Part shown: positions 27,293 to 35,877 of the stretch, one piece after another
Position numbering within the stretch: the first letter of the stretch is position 1
Layout of the letters: every line of letters begins with the position of its first letter
Origin: Lysobacterales bacterium
GTDB lineage: Bacteria; Pseudomonadota; Gammaproteobacteria; Xanthomonadales; Marinicellaceae
Direction: 5' to 3'
Assembly: GCA_026982315.1 (NCBI GenBank)
Contig: JALSHI010000025.1
Location: 62,001-126,000, forward strand
Length of the DNA: 64,000 nucleotides
Notes under the pieces: generated by a model
The model's database searches: none
What the model was told of the DNA's origin: nothing
Seen by the model: only the letters and a program-made list of their open reading frames with translations
Made by a program: the position numbers and the translations under genes

Positions 27293-27748
27293 ATGAGACA
27301 TTATGAAATCATGTTCATGGTGCACCCGGATCAAAGTGATCAGGTGCCAGCCATGGTCGAGCGTTACCGCAGTATCATCGAAAAGGGTAATGGCACAGTA
27401 CACCGCGCCGAAGATCTTGGCCGCCGGCAGCTGGCATATCCCATTCAGCGTTTGCATAAAGCGCATTATTACCTGATGAATATTGAATCCACACAGGATA
27501 TTCTGAATGAAATTCTGGAGGCTTTTCGTTTCAATGACGCGGTTCTTCGGCATTTGGTTATCAAGCGTGACGGCCCGGTGACAGAAGAGTCCCACTTGGC
27601 CAAGAAGGACGAGAAAGACAACAAGGCGTCCACCCGTAGCGAGAGCCGGAAAGACAAGGCGGACAAGGCAGAGCAGGACGATGCTCAGGCAGAAAAAGCG
27701 CCTGAATCTGCTGAAGAAAAAGCCGCTGAAACCGCCACTGAAGAATAA
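27293..27748 (+). CDS. rpsF: 30S ribosomal protein S6
   Basis: S6 binds the central domain of 16S rRNA with S18. Residues 1-~95 are the normal S6 fold: [14 protein letters not shown] at the start, [20 protein letters not shown] in the middle and the RNA-contact strand [10 protein letters not shown]. From about residue 96 a long charged, low-complexity tail follows (Lys, Glu, Asp, Ala), making the protein 151 residues against 131 in E. coli. The AAGGAG ribosome site lies 5 bases upstream and may be sequestered in the leader. First gene of the S6-S18-L9 operon. Confidence 0.97.
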   Translation: MRHYEIMFMVHPDQSDQVPAMVERYRSIIEKGNGTVHRAEDLGRRQLAYPIQRLHKAHYYLMNIESTQDILNEILEAFRFNDAVLRHLVIKRDGPVTEESHLAKKDEKDNKASTRSESRKDKADKAEQDDAQAEKAPESAEEKAAETATEE

Positions 27749-27759
27749 GGAGAGCCATT

Positions 27760-27990
27760 ATGTCACGTTTTAATCGACGCAGACGTTTCTGCAAGTTTAC
27801 CGCTGAAGGCGTTAAAGAAATTGATTACAAAGACCTGGACACACTGAAACAGTACATCAGTGAGACAGGGAAAATCATTCCCAGCCGCATTACCGGCACC
27901 AAGGCCAAGTATCAGCGGCAACTGGCTACGGCCATCAAGCGCGCCCGCTATATGGCGCTGTTGCCGTATTGCGATCAACATTTCAATTAA
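27760..27990 (+). CDS. rpsR: 30S ribosomal protein S18
   Basis: This 76-residue basic protein has the S18 core [26 protein letters not shown] and [19 protein letters not shown]. It binds 16S rRNA as a heterodimer with S6, whose gene is 11 bases upstream. A strong AAGGAGAG ribosome site precedes the ATG. Confidence 0.98.
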   Translation: MSRFNRRRRFCKFTAEGVKEIDYKDLDTLKQYISETGKIIPSRITGTKAKYQRQLATAIKRARYMALLPYCDQHFN

Positions 27991-28002
27991 GGAGCCGGGA
28001 TC

Positions 28003-28452
28003 ATGCAAATCATTCTGTTGCAAAAAGTACAGAACCTGGGCGACCTGGGAGAAATCGTTAATGTCAAGCCTGGCTTCGCTCGCAATTACCTGATTCCTCA
28101 GGGCAAGGCGGCCATGGCCACTGAAGACAATATCAAGTCTTTCGAAGCCCGCAAGGCGGAACTGGAAGCCCAGGCCAAGGAGTCACTGGCTGCGGCCCAG
28201 GCCCGTGCCGAATCTCTGGAAGGGCTGGAAATCACGATTGTGGGCAATGCCTCTCCAGAAGGCAAGCTGTATGGTTCGATTGGCCCGCGTGAAATCGCTG
28301 ACAAACTGACTGAAAGCGGTTTTCCCGTGGACAAGAGCGAAGTGGTTATGAGTGATGGACCGTTCCGCCAATTGGGTGAGTACGAAATCACCATTAATCT
28401 GCATCCGGATGTGGATTCCGTTATTAAACTGAAGGTGGAAGGCGAGGAATAA
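28003..28452 (+). CDS. rplI: 50S ribosomal protein L9
   Basis: 149 residues with the L9 signature at the N-terminus (QIILLQKVQNLGDLGEIVNVKPGFARNYLIP), a long connecting helix (residues ~45-75) and the C-terminal domain (GNASPEGKLYGSIGPREIAD). It binds 23S rRNA near the L1 stalk. It lies 12 bases after rpsR with an AAGGAG site, and is followed by a terminator. Confidence 0.98.
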   Translation: MQIILLQKVQNLGDLGEIVNVKPGFARNYLIPQGKAAMATEDNIKSFEARKAELEAQAKESLAAAQARAESLEGLEITIVGNASPEGKLYGSIGPREIADKLTESGFPVDKSEVVMSDGPFRQLGEYEITINLHPDVDSVIKLKVEGEE

Positions 28453-28472
28453 TTCCGGCTTTCAGCCAGAAT

Positions 28473-28501
28473 AAAAAGCCCGGGTTTTCCCGGGCTTTTT
28501 T
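28473..28501 (+). terminator. Intrinsic terminator of the rpsF operon
   Basis: AAAAAGCCCGGG / CCCGGGCTTTTT around a TTTT loop, ending in a T run, starts about 20 bases after the rplI stop. The symmetric A and T flanks could terminate in either direction. Confidence 0.92.
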
Positions 28502-28544
28502 GTGATTCAATTTTACGACGCACAGGCGCATAAGGTCAGGCACC

Positions 28545-28553
28545 TGCTACAAT
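28545..28553 (+). promoter_or_regulatory. Extended -10 promoter for dnaB-alr
   Basis: TGC-TACAAT sits 36 bases before the dnaB start codon and just after the rpsF operon terminator. No convincing -35 hexamer was found. AAGGAAGG upstream of the ATG is the ribosome site. Confidence 0.45.
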
Positions 28554-28588
28554 ACTCTCTCCTGCAAAAAGGAAGGTAAGAGGTAGAT

Positions 28589-30073
28589 ATGTCAGACAGC
28601 AGTGGGCGCCCAAATCTCCGTTTGCCACCACACTCTCTGGAGGCCGAGCGCTCGGTTCTGGGTGGGCTATTGCTGGTGCCTGAGGCCTGGGACAAGGTTG
28701 CCGATAAACTCAGCGAAAAGGATTTTTACCGGAACGATCACCGGCTGATTTTTCGGGCCATTGCGGCCTTGAATGCCGATAATCAGCCTTCGGACGTGAT
28801 TACCGTTTCTGAATGGCTGAAAGTGCATCATCTGGATACGGATGCCGGGGGCGTGGATTATCTGACTGAAATCGCCGCCACAACGCCCGGTGCGGCCAAT
28901 ATCGAAGCTTATGCCGATATTGTGCGGGAGAAATCCATTTTGCGGCAACTGGTGGACATTGGCGGAAGGCTCACGGAACAAGCGCTGAACCCCCCTGAAG
29001 GCGAGACTTCGGATCAGTTACTCGAGCGGGCGGAGTCCCAGGTGTTTTCGATTCGCGAACAAATCTCCAGAACCCGCTCAGGTTTTGTGGATATGCAGGA
29101 CCTGGTCAGCGAGGTCCTGGAACAAATCGATGTCATGAAGGACTCCGACAGCGATGTCACCGGGCTTAAAACCGGTTACCTGGACTTTGACCAGGCTGTG
29201 TTGGGGCTGCAAAAATCCGACTTGATTATCATTGCCGGTCGTCCGGCCATGGGCAAGACCAGTTTTGCCATGAATATCGCAGAAAAAGTGGCCTGCGCGC
29301 ATTTTCTCGAGAACACAGACAAAAAACACACCGTGGCCGTGTTCAGCATGGAAATGTCAGCCCAGCAATTGGCGGTGCGCCTGTTTTCATCGCTTTCCAG
29401 TATTGAGAACAAGCGCCTGAAAACCGGTAAGCTTTACGATGAAGACTGGGGTCCGCTGGGGTCTGCAGCGACCATGTTGAGCAAGTCCAACCTGTTTATT
29501 GATGACACGCCGGCATTGACACCCATGGACATCCGCGCCCGCTGTCGCCGTCTGGCGCGTCGCCAGGGCGGATTGGATCTGGTGGTGATTGACTACTTGC
29601 AGTTGATGCAGGGTGGAGGGCGCGCGGACAATCGCACCGAAGAAATATCGCAAATTTCCCGTTCCCTGAAATCCCTGGCCAAGGAGCTGAATGTGCCGGT
29701 GATCGCCCTGTCACAGCTCAATCGGAGCCTGGAACAGCGGAAAGATCGCCGTCCGATGATGGCTGACCTGCGGGAGTCCGGCGCGATCGAGCAGGATGCC
29801 GACTTGATTTTGTTTGTCTATCGGGACGTGGTTTACAACCCGGAAACACCCGAGCCCAACAAGGCGGAAATTATTATCGGTAAAAACCGTCATGGGCCCA
29901 CGGATACCATTAATCTAACATTTAATGGCCAATACTATCGCTTTGACAATTACAAGTTTGATGACAGTGTGGTGCTTACAGTCCACGACGACCCGTACAA
30001 TGGATCACTGACGCCTGCACCCCAGAGGGCAGGGAATGGTAATCTTTCTGACAAACCAGGGACACAGGAATGA
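28589..30073 (+). CDS. dnaB: Replicative DNA helicase DnaB
   Basis: DnaB is the hexameric 5'-to-3' helicase of the replication fork. The N-terminal DnaG-interacting helical domain opens with RLPPHSLEAERSVLGGLL. The RecA-like C-terminal domain has Walker A GRPAMGKTS (residues 217-225), Walker B LDLVVIDYLQLM and the GRADNRTEEISQISRSLK segment. QLNRSLEQRKDRRPMMADLRESGAIEQDADLILFVYRD is also diagnostic of the family. No intein is present. At 494 residues it is slightly longer than in E. coli, with a Pro/Gly/Asn-rich C-terminal tail. It overlaps alr by 4 bases (ATGA). Confidence 0.98.
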   Translation: MSDSSGRPNLRLPPHSLEAERSVLGGLLLVPEAWDKVADKLSEKDFYRNDHRLIFRAIAALNADNQPSDVITVSEWLKVHHLDTDAGGVDYLTEIAATTPGAANIEAYADIVREKSILRQLVDIGGRLTEQALNPPEGETSDQLLERAESQVFSIREQISRTRSGFVDMQDLVSEVLEQIDVMKDSDSDVTGLKTGYLDFDQAVLGLQKSDLIIIAGRPAMGKTSFAMNIAEKVACAHFLENTDKKHTVAVFSMEMSAQQLAVRLFSSLSSIENKRLKTGKLYDEDWGPLGSAATMLSKSNLFIDDTPALTPMDIRARCRRLARRQGGLDLVVIDYLQLMQGGGRADNRTEEISQISRSLKSLAKELNVPVIALSQLNRSLEQRKDRRPMMADLRESGAIEQDADLILFVYRDVVYNPETPEPNKAEIIIGKNRHGPTDTINLTFNGQYYRFDNYKFDDSVVLTVHDDPYNGSLTPAPQRAGNGNLSDKPGTQE

Positions 30074-31233
30074 GCAGGGGGACCACAGCCAGTATCAATT
30101 TGAACCACTTGCGCCATAATTTTTCCCTGGTGGCGCAAAAGGCGGATGCCGCCAGTCCGGGGTGTGGCGTCATCGCCATAGTCAAGGCCGATGCCTATGG
30201 TCACGGGCTGGAGCCGGTGGTCAAGGCATTGCCTCAGGAAGCCGCTTTTGGCGTGGCCACTTTATCTGAAGCCCGGACAATTCGCCGCTTGAGACCCCAG
30301 GCGAAAATCCTGTTGCTGGAAGGCTTTCTGGATGCCGCCGAGTTGCAAGCCGCACGGACCTTGGCGCTGGACTGCGTGATTCACCAGCCGTTTCAACTCC
30401 AGCTATTGGAGAACTCTCCGCAACAGGTGCCGCTTAATCTGTGGTTAAAAGTGGATACCGGCATGAACCGTCTGGGTTTTCCGCGTAGCCAGTGGACGGA
30501 CGTTCTTCAACGGCTGAAAAGCATTGCGCCAGCGTCCAATATCACGGTGATGACGCACTTTGCCAGCGCCGACCAGGCAGACAGCGAACACAGCATGAAG
30601 CAGTTGGAGGCCTTGACTGACCTGGAGTGTGGCTTGTCCATGAGCGCGGCCAATTCCGCCGCCATTTTTAGTTTTCCGGAAACTTCTTTTCGCTGGGTAC
30701 GGGCAGGTTTGGCGCTCTATGGCATTTCGCCCATGGCGGATATCCTTGGTTCGGAGCTGGGCTTGAAGCCGGTGATGCGGCTTGCTGCCAATGTGATCGC
30801 GCTGAAAGATATTCAGGCCGGTGAAAAGGTCGGCTATGGCGGTTGCTGGCAGGCGCCGGTCGATAGCCGGATAGCGGTGTTGGGGATTGGTTATGGCGAT
30901 GGTTATCCCTGGCATGCGCGTAATGGCACGCCGGTTTATATCAACGGTTTGTACTACAAGGTCGTCGGTCGTGTTTCCATGGATATGCTGGCCGTTGAAA
31001 TCGGCCGTGACAGCGCTGTTGGAATAGGGGACGAGGCCGTTTTATGGGGCGAGGAATTACCGGTGGAAGTGGTGGCCAGACACGCAGAAACCATTCCCTA
31101 TGTGTTGCCTTGCGGACTGACTTCCCGCGTTCAGTATGTTTACACTGGGCAAAATGACCTCGAATTATCTGCCCCACCTGTCCATGTGGACGAAAATATC
31201 GCAGCATCTTCTACCGTGCGAGGCCGTGAATGA
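30070..31233 (+). CDS. alr: Alanine racemase
   Basis: PLP-dependent conversion of L- to D-alanine for peptidoglycan. The PLP lysine is in AIVKADAYGHG (Lys39). The C-terminal domain carries the catalytic tyrosine region AGEKVGYGGCW and the conserved GIGYGDGYP and GRVSMDMLAVE. At 387 residues it is near the usual length, with a ~25-residue extra C-terminal tail. The start codon overlaps the dnaB stop, the dnaB-alr order seen in many gammaproteobacteria. Confidence 0.96.
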   Translation: MSRGTTASINLNHLRHNFSLVAQKADAASPGCGVIAIVKADAYGHGLEPVVKALPQEAAFGVATLSEARTIRRLRPQAKILLLEGFLDAAELQAARTLALDCVIHQPFQLQLLENSPQQVPLNLWLKVDTGMNRLGFPRSQWTDVLQRLKSIAPASNITVMTHFASADQADSEHSMKQLEALTDLECGLSMSAANSAAIFSFPETSFRWVRAGLALYGISPMADILGSELGLKPVMRLAANVIALKDIQAGEKVGYGGCWQAPVDSRIAVLGIGYGDGYPWHARNGTPVYINGLYYKVVGRVSMDMLAVEIGRDSAVGIGDEAVLWGEELPVEVVARHAETIPYVLPCGLTSRVQYVYTGQNDLELSAPPVHVDENIAASSTVRGRE

Positions 31234-31264
31234 TTTTTCTGCCCCCTTTCCTTTGGCCTGACCG

Positions 31265-32536
31265 ATGAAATCCTTGGCAAGTATTCGAGAAGCCTTTAAT
31301 TTCCGCCCCGGCGAACTGAAAATGGTGGCCTGGTCGTTTCTGTACTTTTTTTCCCTGCTCACCAGCTACTACATGTTGCGTCCGGTACGGGAGCAAATGG
31401 GTGTGGCCTCAGGGGTCGATAATTTGCAGTGGCTATTTACCGGCACGCTGGCAGTCATGTTGCTGGTTCAACCTATCTACGGAAAAATCGTATCCAGTTT
31501 TCCCCGCAAGGTTTTTCTTCCTTTTATCTATTTGTTTTTCGCCAGCAATATCGTTCTGTTTTATTTTTTATTTTCTCGCTACGACCAAAACGTTATTCTG
31601 GCGAGGACTTTCTTTATTTGGGTGAGTGTCTTCAACCTCTTTATCGTGTCGGTCTTTTGGAGCTATATGGCCGATATCTACAATCGCGAACAAGGCAAGC
31701 GCCTGTTTGGCCTGATTGCCGCCGGCGGCAGCATTGGGGCCATTACCGGGCCTTTGCTGACTGTCACTCTGGTCAAGGATTTGGGCAGTGCCCGGTTGAT
31801 GCTGGTTTCAGCGGCATTTTTGTTGTTCTGCATTGTCTGTATCTACGCCCTGCGCCGTTATGCCGGGCGTTCCCGTGTGAACCCGGAAGCCCCCATGGGC
31901 GGCAGTGTGCTGGAAGGGTTCCAACTGGTTCTGAAATCCCGCTATTTACAGTTCATTGCGCTGATTACATTTTTTGCCACCTTGACCGGTACTTTTCTGT
32001 ACTTTATGCAGGCCACATTGGTTCAGCAGTATTTTCACGACCCCGCTATGCAGACCCAGGTATTTGCCAAAATTGATCTGGCTACCAACAGCTTGACCTT
32101 ACTGTTTCAACTGGTTTTGACGCCTGTCTTGCTCACACGTTGGCGCTTTGCTCTGGTGCTTGCCCTGATCCCGGTGGCCATGAGCATTGGCTTCACGGCT
32201 TTGGCTTTATTGCCAGTCTTTATGGTTATGGTGACTGTGCAGGTGATTCGCCGCAGTGGGGCTTATGGTTTGCTGAATCCATCCATGAATGTACTCTACA
32301 CAGTAGTCGATGAGCGCGCCAAGTATAAGGCCAAAAATTTCATCGATACAGTGATTTATCGCGCAGGCGATGTTGCCAGTGGCTGGACTTACCGGCAACT
32401 CAGCCACTTTTTGGGTTTTTCCGCACTGGCGCTGGTGGGTGCAACCGTTTCTCTCGTTTGGGCTGCGGTTGCCTGGAGACTAGGCACCATGTCCGAATAC
32501 AAGCGCGCACAGATAGAAAAGACCAATACCGGCTAG
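31265..32536 (+). CDS. NTP/NDP exchange transporter-like major facilitator protein
   Basis: A 423-residue polytopic membrane protein with about 11-12 hydrophobic segments. The N-terminal motif FFSLLTSYYMLRPVREQMG and the following short loops match proteins annotated as NTP/NDP exchange transporters, distant relatives of the ATP/ADP translocases of obligate intracellular bacteria. Other recognisable spots are GLIAAGGSIGAITGPLL and YTVVDERAKYKAKNFIDTVIYRAGD, the latter typical of this branch. True nucleotide exchange is unlikely in a free-living cell and the substrate is unknown. It follows alr by 31 bases on the same strand. Confidence 0.75.
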   Translation: MKSLASIREAFNFRPGELKMVAWSFLYFFSLLTSYYMLRPVREQMGVASGVDNLQWLFTGTLAVMLLVQPIYGKIVSSFPRKVFLPFIYLFFASNIVLFYFLFSRYDQNVILARTFFIWVSVFNLFIVSVFWSYMADIYNREQGKRLFGLIAAGGSIGAITGPLLTVTLVKDLGSARLMLVSAAFLLFCIVCIYALRRYAGRSRVNPEAPMGGSVLEGFQLVLKSRYLQFIALITFFATLTGTFLYFMQATLVQQYFHDPAMQTQVFAKIDLATNSLTLLFQLVLTPVLLTRWRFALVLALIPVAMSIGFTALALLPVFMVMVTVQVIRRSGAYGLLNPSMNVLYTVVDERAKYKAKNFIDTVIYRAGDVASGWTYRQLSHFLGFSALALVGATVSLVWAAVAWRLGTMSEYKRAQIEKTNTG

Positions 32537-32582
32537 CTGTGTGCGATTGCTTCGGGAAATGTTGTGCCATTTTGTAGCATGG

Positions 32583-32650
32583 ATTCCCGCTTTCGCGGGA
32601 ATGACGGGTCAGGTGCGGGAATGACGGGAGAGTAGGCGGGAATGACGAGG
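32583..32650. repeat. Palindrome ATTCCCGC-TTTC-GCGGGAAT plus three GCGGGAATGACG units
   Basis: The palindrome occupies 32583-32602. GCGGGAATGACG recurs at 32595, 32615 and 32636, spaced 20-21 bases apart, with unrelated sequence between copies. The core ATTCCC...GGGAAT is the layout of dRS3-like and other small dispersed intergenic repeats of proteobacteria. No transposase is associated. Seen directly; the family assignment is by resemblance. Confidence 0.75.
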
Positions 32651-32730
32651 CATTGCCATTTCGGGCAAGATCCCAACCTTTGTCATCCCGAGTTAGTTTT
32701 CCCTTCTCGTTATTCGAGCCTCCCAACCTT

Positions 32731-32791
32731 CGTCATTCCGGGCGAGCCTCCCTCCTCCGTCATTCCGGGCGAGCTTAGCGAGACCCGGAAT
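32731..32791. repeat. Tandem CGTCATTCCGGGCGAGC repeats ending in an ATTCCGGG/CCCGGAAT inverted repeat
   Basis: Copies start at 32731 and 32758. The second copy forms an 8-bp inverted repeat, ATTCCGGG (32762-32769) with CCCGGAAT (32784-32791), around GCTTAGCG. A related degenerate unit (TCATCCCGAG) lies near 32683. This is a second repeat type, distinct from the one at 32583. Confidence 0.7.
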
Positions 32792-32918
32792 CCATACCTC
32801 CAGGCGGCACGACGTGTCCAACAGATACAAAACCGCAGGTTTTCGCCCCAGGCGCGGCTCGTTGTTTCCAACAGGCCTAACAGAGCAGGTTCACGGCGAT
32901 CCGCCAATGGATATCCGC

Positions 32919-32936
32919 CCTCGGTAAAACCCGAGG
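32919..32936. terminator. Hairpin CCTCGG-TAAAAC-CCGAGG near the M20 gene end
   Basis: A 6-bp perfect stem lies 27 bases past the M20 stop codon (read on the minus strand). There is no strong T run on either side, so it is at best a weak or Rho-aided terminator. Confidence 0.35.
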
Positions 32937-32962
32937 TCTTCCGCCACGGGATTTATGTTTAC

Positions 32963-34291
32963 CTAAAGGGTTTTCCCCGCATTGTTGGAATTGTTTGTGT
33001 GGGCATAGTCTTCCACCAGTTGCACAAAGGCTTTAACGCCATTCTGCAGGGCAGACTCATCCACATAGAATTTGGGTGAATGGTTGGTGGGCGCTGTCTT
33101 GTAGTCGCGATCCGGCGGCGTAACGCCCATGAAGAAATACATGCCGGGCACTTCGCGGGCAAAAAATGAAAAATCCTCCGCGCCGGTGATAAGTCCGGGA
33201 TCAATGACCTTGTCTTTTCCGAAGACTTTTTCCAGGGTGGGCTTCATTTGCCGGGTCAGTTCAGGGTCATTCACGGTGACCGGATACCAGATGCGAATAT
33301 TGACGTCGGCGCTGGCATGATTGGCTTCGGCGATTTTTTCGGCGGTCAGGCGGATTTCGTTGTGGATTTGAGTACGGATGCCTTCATCAAAGTTGCGAAT
33401 GGTGCCCACCATTTCCACCTGGTCGGGGATGATATTACTGCGGATGCCACCCTTGATGGCGCCAAAAGACACCACGGCAGGTGCTTTGGTCAAATCCACC
33501 CGGCGGGAAACAATGGTTTGTATGCCGTTGATAATTTGCGCTGCGGTAACAATGGGATCCACGCCTTTCCAGGGGCTGGAGCCATGCACCTGCTGCCCTT
33601 TGACGGTGACGGTAAAGGAATCTACACTGGCCATGGCCGGTCCACTGTGCAGCAGGGCCACGCCGCTGGGGGCCGATGAGGTGATGTGCAGGCCGAAAAT
33701 GGCATCGGGCTTGTGCTGCTTGAACAAACCTTCGGCAAGCATCAATTCAGCTCCGCCTTGTTCGCCTTCTGGCGCGCCTTCTTCAGCCGGCTGGAAAATA
33801 AACATTAACGTGCCCGGCAATTTGTCGCGGTTTTTGGCAAACACCTCAGCTGCCCCCATCAGAATCGCGGTATGGGCGTCATGGCCGCAGGCGTGCATAA
33901 CGCCCACCTGTTCGCCGCGGTATTCTGCGGTTTCCTTGGAGGCAAATGGCAGATCAACCTGCTCGGTTACCGGCAAGGCGTCCATGTCTGCACGCAGGGC
34001 GATGAAAGGGCCGGGCTTGCCACCTTTGAGAATACCGACAACGCCGGTGTGGGCAATGCCTTGTTGTACATCCATGCCCAGTTTCTTCAAGTGTTCGGCA
34101 ACGATTGCACTGGTTCGAAACTCGCGGTTGGACAGTTCCGGGTGCTGGTGAAAGTCTCGTCGCCAGGCGACGACTTTTGGGGCCACCGCCTGCAGGTCTT
34201 TCTCAGGTATTGTTGTTTCTGGCGCGGTTTGTGCCCGGCCAGGGATGATCGTAGTCGCGGCCAGGCTGAGTATCAGGGTAATAGTTTTCAT
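32963..34291 (-). CDS. Exported M20 family amidohydrolase (hippurate hydrolase/IAA-amino-acid hydrolase type)
   Basis: A 442-residue metallopeptidase-like enzyme with an N-terminal signal peptide ending near GRAQA, so probably periplasmic. Zinc-site motifs are visible: HACGHDAHTAILMG, the catalytic PAEEGAPEGEQGG and a distal His in TNHSPKFYVDE. The dimerisation domain carries the conserved VHGSSPWKGVDP. Family members hydrolyse N-acyl or N-aryl amino acids such as hippurate or indole-acetyl amino acids, and some act on peptides; the substrate is not decidable. It diverges from the GntP permease gene across 206 bases. Confidence 0.87.
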   Translation of the reverse strand: MKTITLILSLAATTIIPGRAQTAPETTIPEKDLQAVAPKVVAWRRDFHQHPELSNREFRTSAIVAEHLKKLGMDVQQGIAHTGVVGILKGGKPGPFIALRADMDALPVTEQVDLPFASKETAEYRGEQVGVMHACGHDAHTAILMGAAEVFAKNRDKLPGTLMFIFQPAEEGAPEGEQGGAELMLAEGLFKQHKPDAIFGLHITSSAPSGVALLHSGPAMASVDSFTVTVKGQQVHGSSPWKGVDPIVTAAQIINGIQTIVSRRVDLTKAPAVVSFGAIKGGIRSNIIPDQVEMVGTIRNFDEGIRTQIHNEIRLTAEKIAEANHASADVNIRIWYPVTVNDPELTRQMKPTLEKVFGKDKVIDPGLITGAEDFSFFAREVPGMYFFMGVTPPDRDYKTAPTNHSPKFYVDESALQNGVKAFVQLVEDYAHTNNSNNAGKTL

Positions 34292-34497
34292 TGGTTTTTT
34301 TCTCTGGTTGGATGGCAGAAGCGCATGGACGTGGCCGCCCAGTGGCAGGCGCGTACTCTATCTTGGCACAGGCAGGTAGTCCCTTCAAGCACAGGAGTGG
34401 AAGAATGAGAGAGACATCAAGGTGGTATATACTTGGCCGGTCATTAAACGGACCGTCTGTGTAATGGCATGCGAGTTAATAAACAAAGGGGAACACA

Positions 34498-35877
34498 ATG
34501 ATCGGCGTTTACGGGATTTTGCTAAGTTTACTGCTGTTGATGTATCTGGCTTACCGGGGCGTGAGCGTAATTATTCTGGCGCCCTTGCTGGCTTTGCTGG
34601 CGGTGATGATTGCCGGAGAAGGGCAGATGATACTGGGGGTTTATACCGAGGTCTTTATGAATGGGGTGGTGGGATTTATTAAAAAGTATTTTCCCATTTT
34701 CCTGCTGGGGGCGGTTTTTGGCAAGCTGATGCAGGATTCCGGTAGCGCCCGGGCCATTGCCCAGACCATTCTTCGCAAGCTGGGCAGGAAACACGCAGCT
34801 CTTTCCATTGTGTTGGCGTGCGCCATTCTGACTTACGGAGGCGTTTCGGCCTTTGTGGTGGCCTTTGCGGTTTATCCCTTGGCCGCGGCCATGTTCCGCG
34901 AGGCGGATATGCCGAAACGGTTTGTTCCGGCGGCCATTGCGCTGGGCGCTTTTACTTTCACCATGACCTGCCTGCCGGGCACCGCGCAGATTCATAATAT
35001 TATCCCCACCAGTTACTTTGGCACCACAATTTATGCCGCGCCGGTGGTCGGGCTGGTTTCTGGCATGGTGATTATGTTATTGGGGCTGGTGTGGATTAAT
35101 CGGCAAATCCGCCGCAGTGGTGACGAAGGCTATGGTCGTGGCCATACCCAGGAGCCAGAGATGCTGGCCGATGATAATCTGCCGGGATTTTGGGTCGCGA
35201 TTGTGCCCATATTGACAGTGATGCTGGTGAGTTTTTTGTTTACCACATTCTGGTTGCCGATGATGGATACCAGTTATTTGGCTGATGCCCGTTTTGGCGC
35301 TACAGATGTCAAGAAGGTGCAAGGCATCTGGTCTATGATCGTTTCTCTGTTTGCGGCCAATATCATGGTGGCCATGCTCAATTTCAGGCGTTTCAAGAGT
35401 CTGAATCGTTCTGTGACCGCAGGCGCATTGGGCTCCATGTTGCCAACATTTAATACTGGCTCGGAAGTGGGTTATGGCGTCACCATTGCTTCGCTGGCGG
35501 CTTTTGCCATCGTTAAGGAGGCAGTTTTGAATGTGGCTCCGGGCAACCCGCTGCTTTCCGAAGTCGTGGCTATCAATGTGCTGGCAGGCATTACCGGCTC
35601 GGCCTCCGGCGGGCTGAGTATCGCCCTGGAAGCCCTGGGGGACACCTATTATCAGCTGGCTACCCAGTATCATATCCCGCTAGAGTGGATGCATCGGCTG
35701 GCATCCATGGCTTCCGGCGGGTTTGATACCCTGCCTCACAATGGCGCAGTCATTACCTTGTTGACCATTTGTGGCTTGACCCATCGCCAGTCCTATAAAG
35801 ATATTGCGGTGGTGTCGTTGCTGATTCCGGTGATGGTGACCCTGTTGGCTGCTTTTGTGCTCAGTCTGCAATTTTAA
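34498..35877 (+). CDS. GntP family permease (gluconate/organic acid:H+ symporter type)
   Basis: A 459-residue inner-membrane carrier with about 12-14 hydrophobic segments. It has features of the GntP/Gnt-II family: KKYFPIFLLGAVFGKLMQDSG near residues 61-81, LTYGGVSAFVVAFAVYPLA, and GSASGGLSIALEAL with GFDTLPHNGAVITLL toward the C-terminus. Relatives import gluconate, glycerate or short hydroxy acids and ketone-body-like acids. No sugar kinase or dehydratase is nearby, and leucine degradation lies downstream, so a carboxylate rather than gluconate is plausible; this is an inference. AAGGGGA is the ribosome site. Confidence 0.82.
   Translation: MIGVYGILLSLLLLMYLAYRGVSVIILAPLLALLAVMIAGEGQMILGVYTEVFMNGVVGFIKKYFPIFLLGAVFGKLMQDSGSARAIAQTILRKLGRKHAALSIVLACAILTYGGVSAFVVAFAVYPLAAAMFREADMPKRFVPAAIALGAFTFTMTCLPGTAQIHNIIPTSYFGTTIYAAPVVGLVSGMVIMLLGLVWINRQIRRSGDEGYGRGHTQEPEMLADDNLPGFWVAIVPILTVMLVSFLFTTFWLPMMDTSYLADARFGATDVKKVQGIWSMIVSLFAANIMVAMLNFRRFKSLNRSVTAGALGSMLPTFNTGSEVGYGVTIASLAAFAIVKEAVLNVAPGNPLLSEVVAINVLAGITGSASGGLSIALEALGDTYYQLATQYHIPLEWMHRLASMASGGFDTLPHNGAVITLLTICGLTHRQSYKDIAVVSLLIPVMVTLLAAFVLSLQF

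Larger units (their letters stand above)
32537..32962. other. Gene-free, repeat-rich spacer between convergent genes
   Basis: This 426-base gap separates the carrier gene from the convergent M20 gene. It holds one perfect palindrome, three spaced copies of GCGGGAATGACG, two copies of CGTCATTCCGGGCGAGC and a terminator-like hairpin (listed separately). No reading frame in it looks coding. Confidence 0.8.

Noticed and set aside
27578..27748. Possible frameshift at the rpsF 3' end because of its long charged tail
   Set aside because: The tail is in frame with S6, has normal codon use and ends 11 bases before rpsR with a proper ribosome site. It is a real extension.
31265..32536. Carrier considered as a parasite-type ATP/ADP translocase marking an intracellular symbiont
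   Set aside because: The window encodes de novo purine and pyrimidine synthesis, leucine and fatty acid catabolism and type II secretion genes, with no sign of genome reduction.
32595..32650. Three evenly spaced GCGGGAATGACG units considered as a CRISPR array
   Set aside because: The units are 12 bases with gaps of 8-9 bases, far below repeat and spacer lengths of CRISPR arrays, and no cas gene is present.
33378..34151. 257-codon plus-strand frame opposite the M20 amidohydrolase gene
   Set aside because: Cys/Pro/Met-rich translation without domains. The M20 frame on the other strand has all metal-binding motifs.
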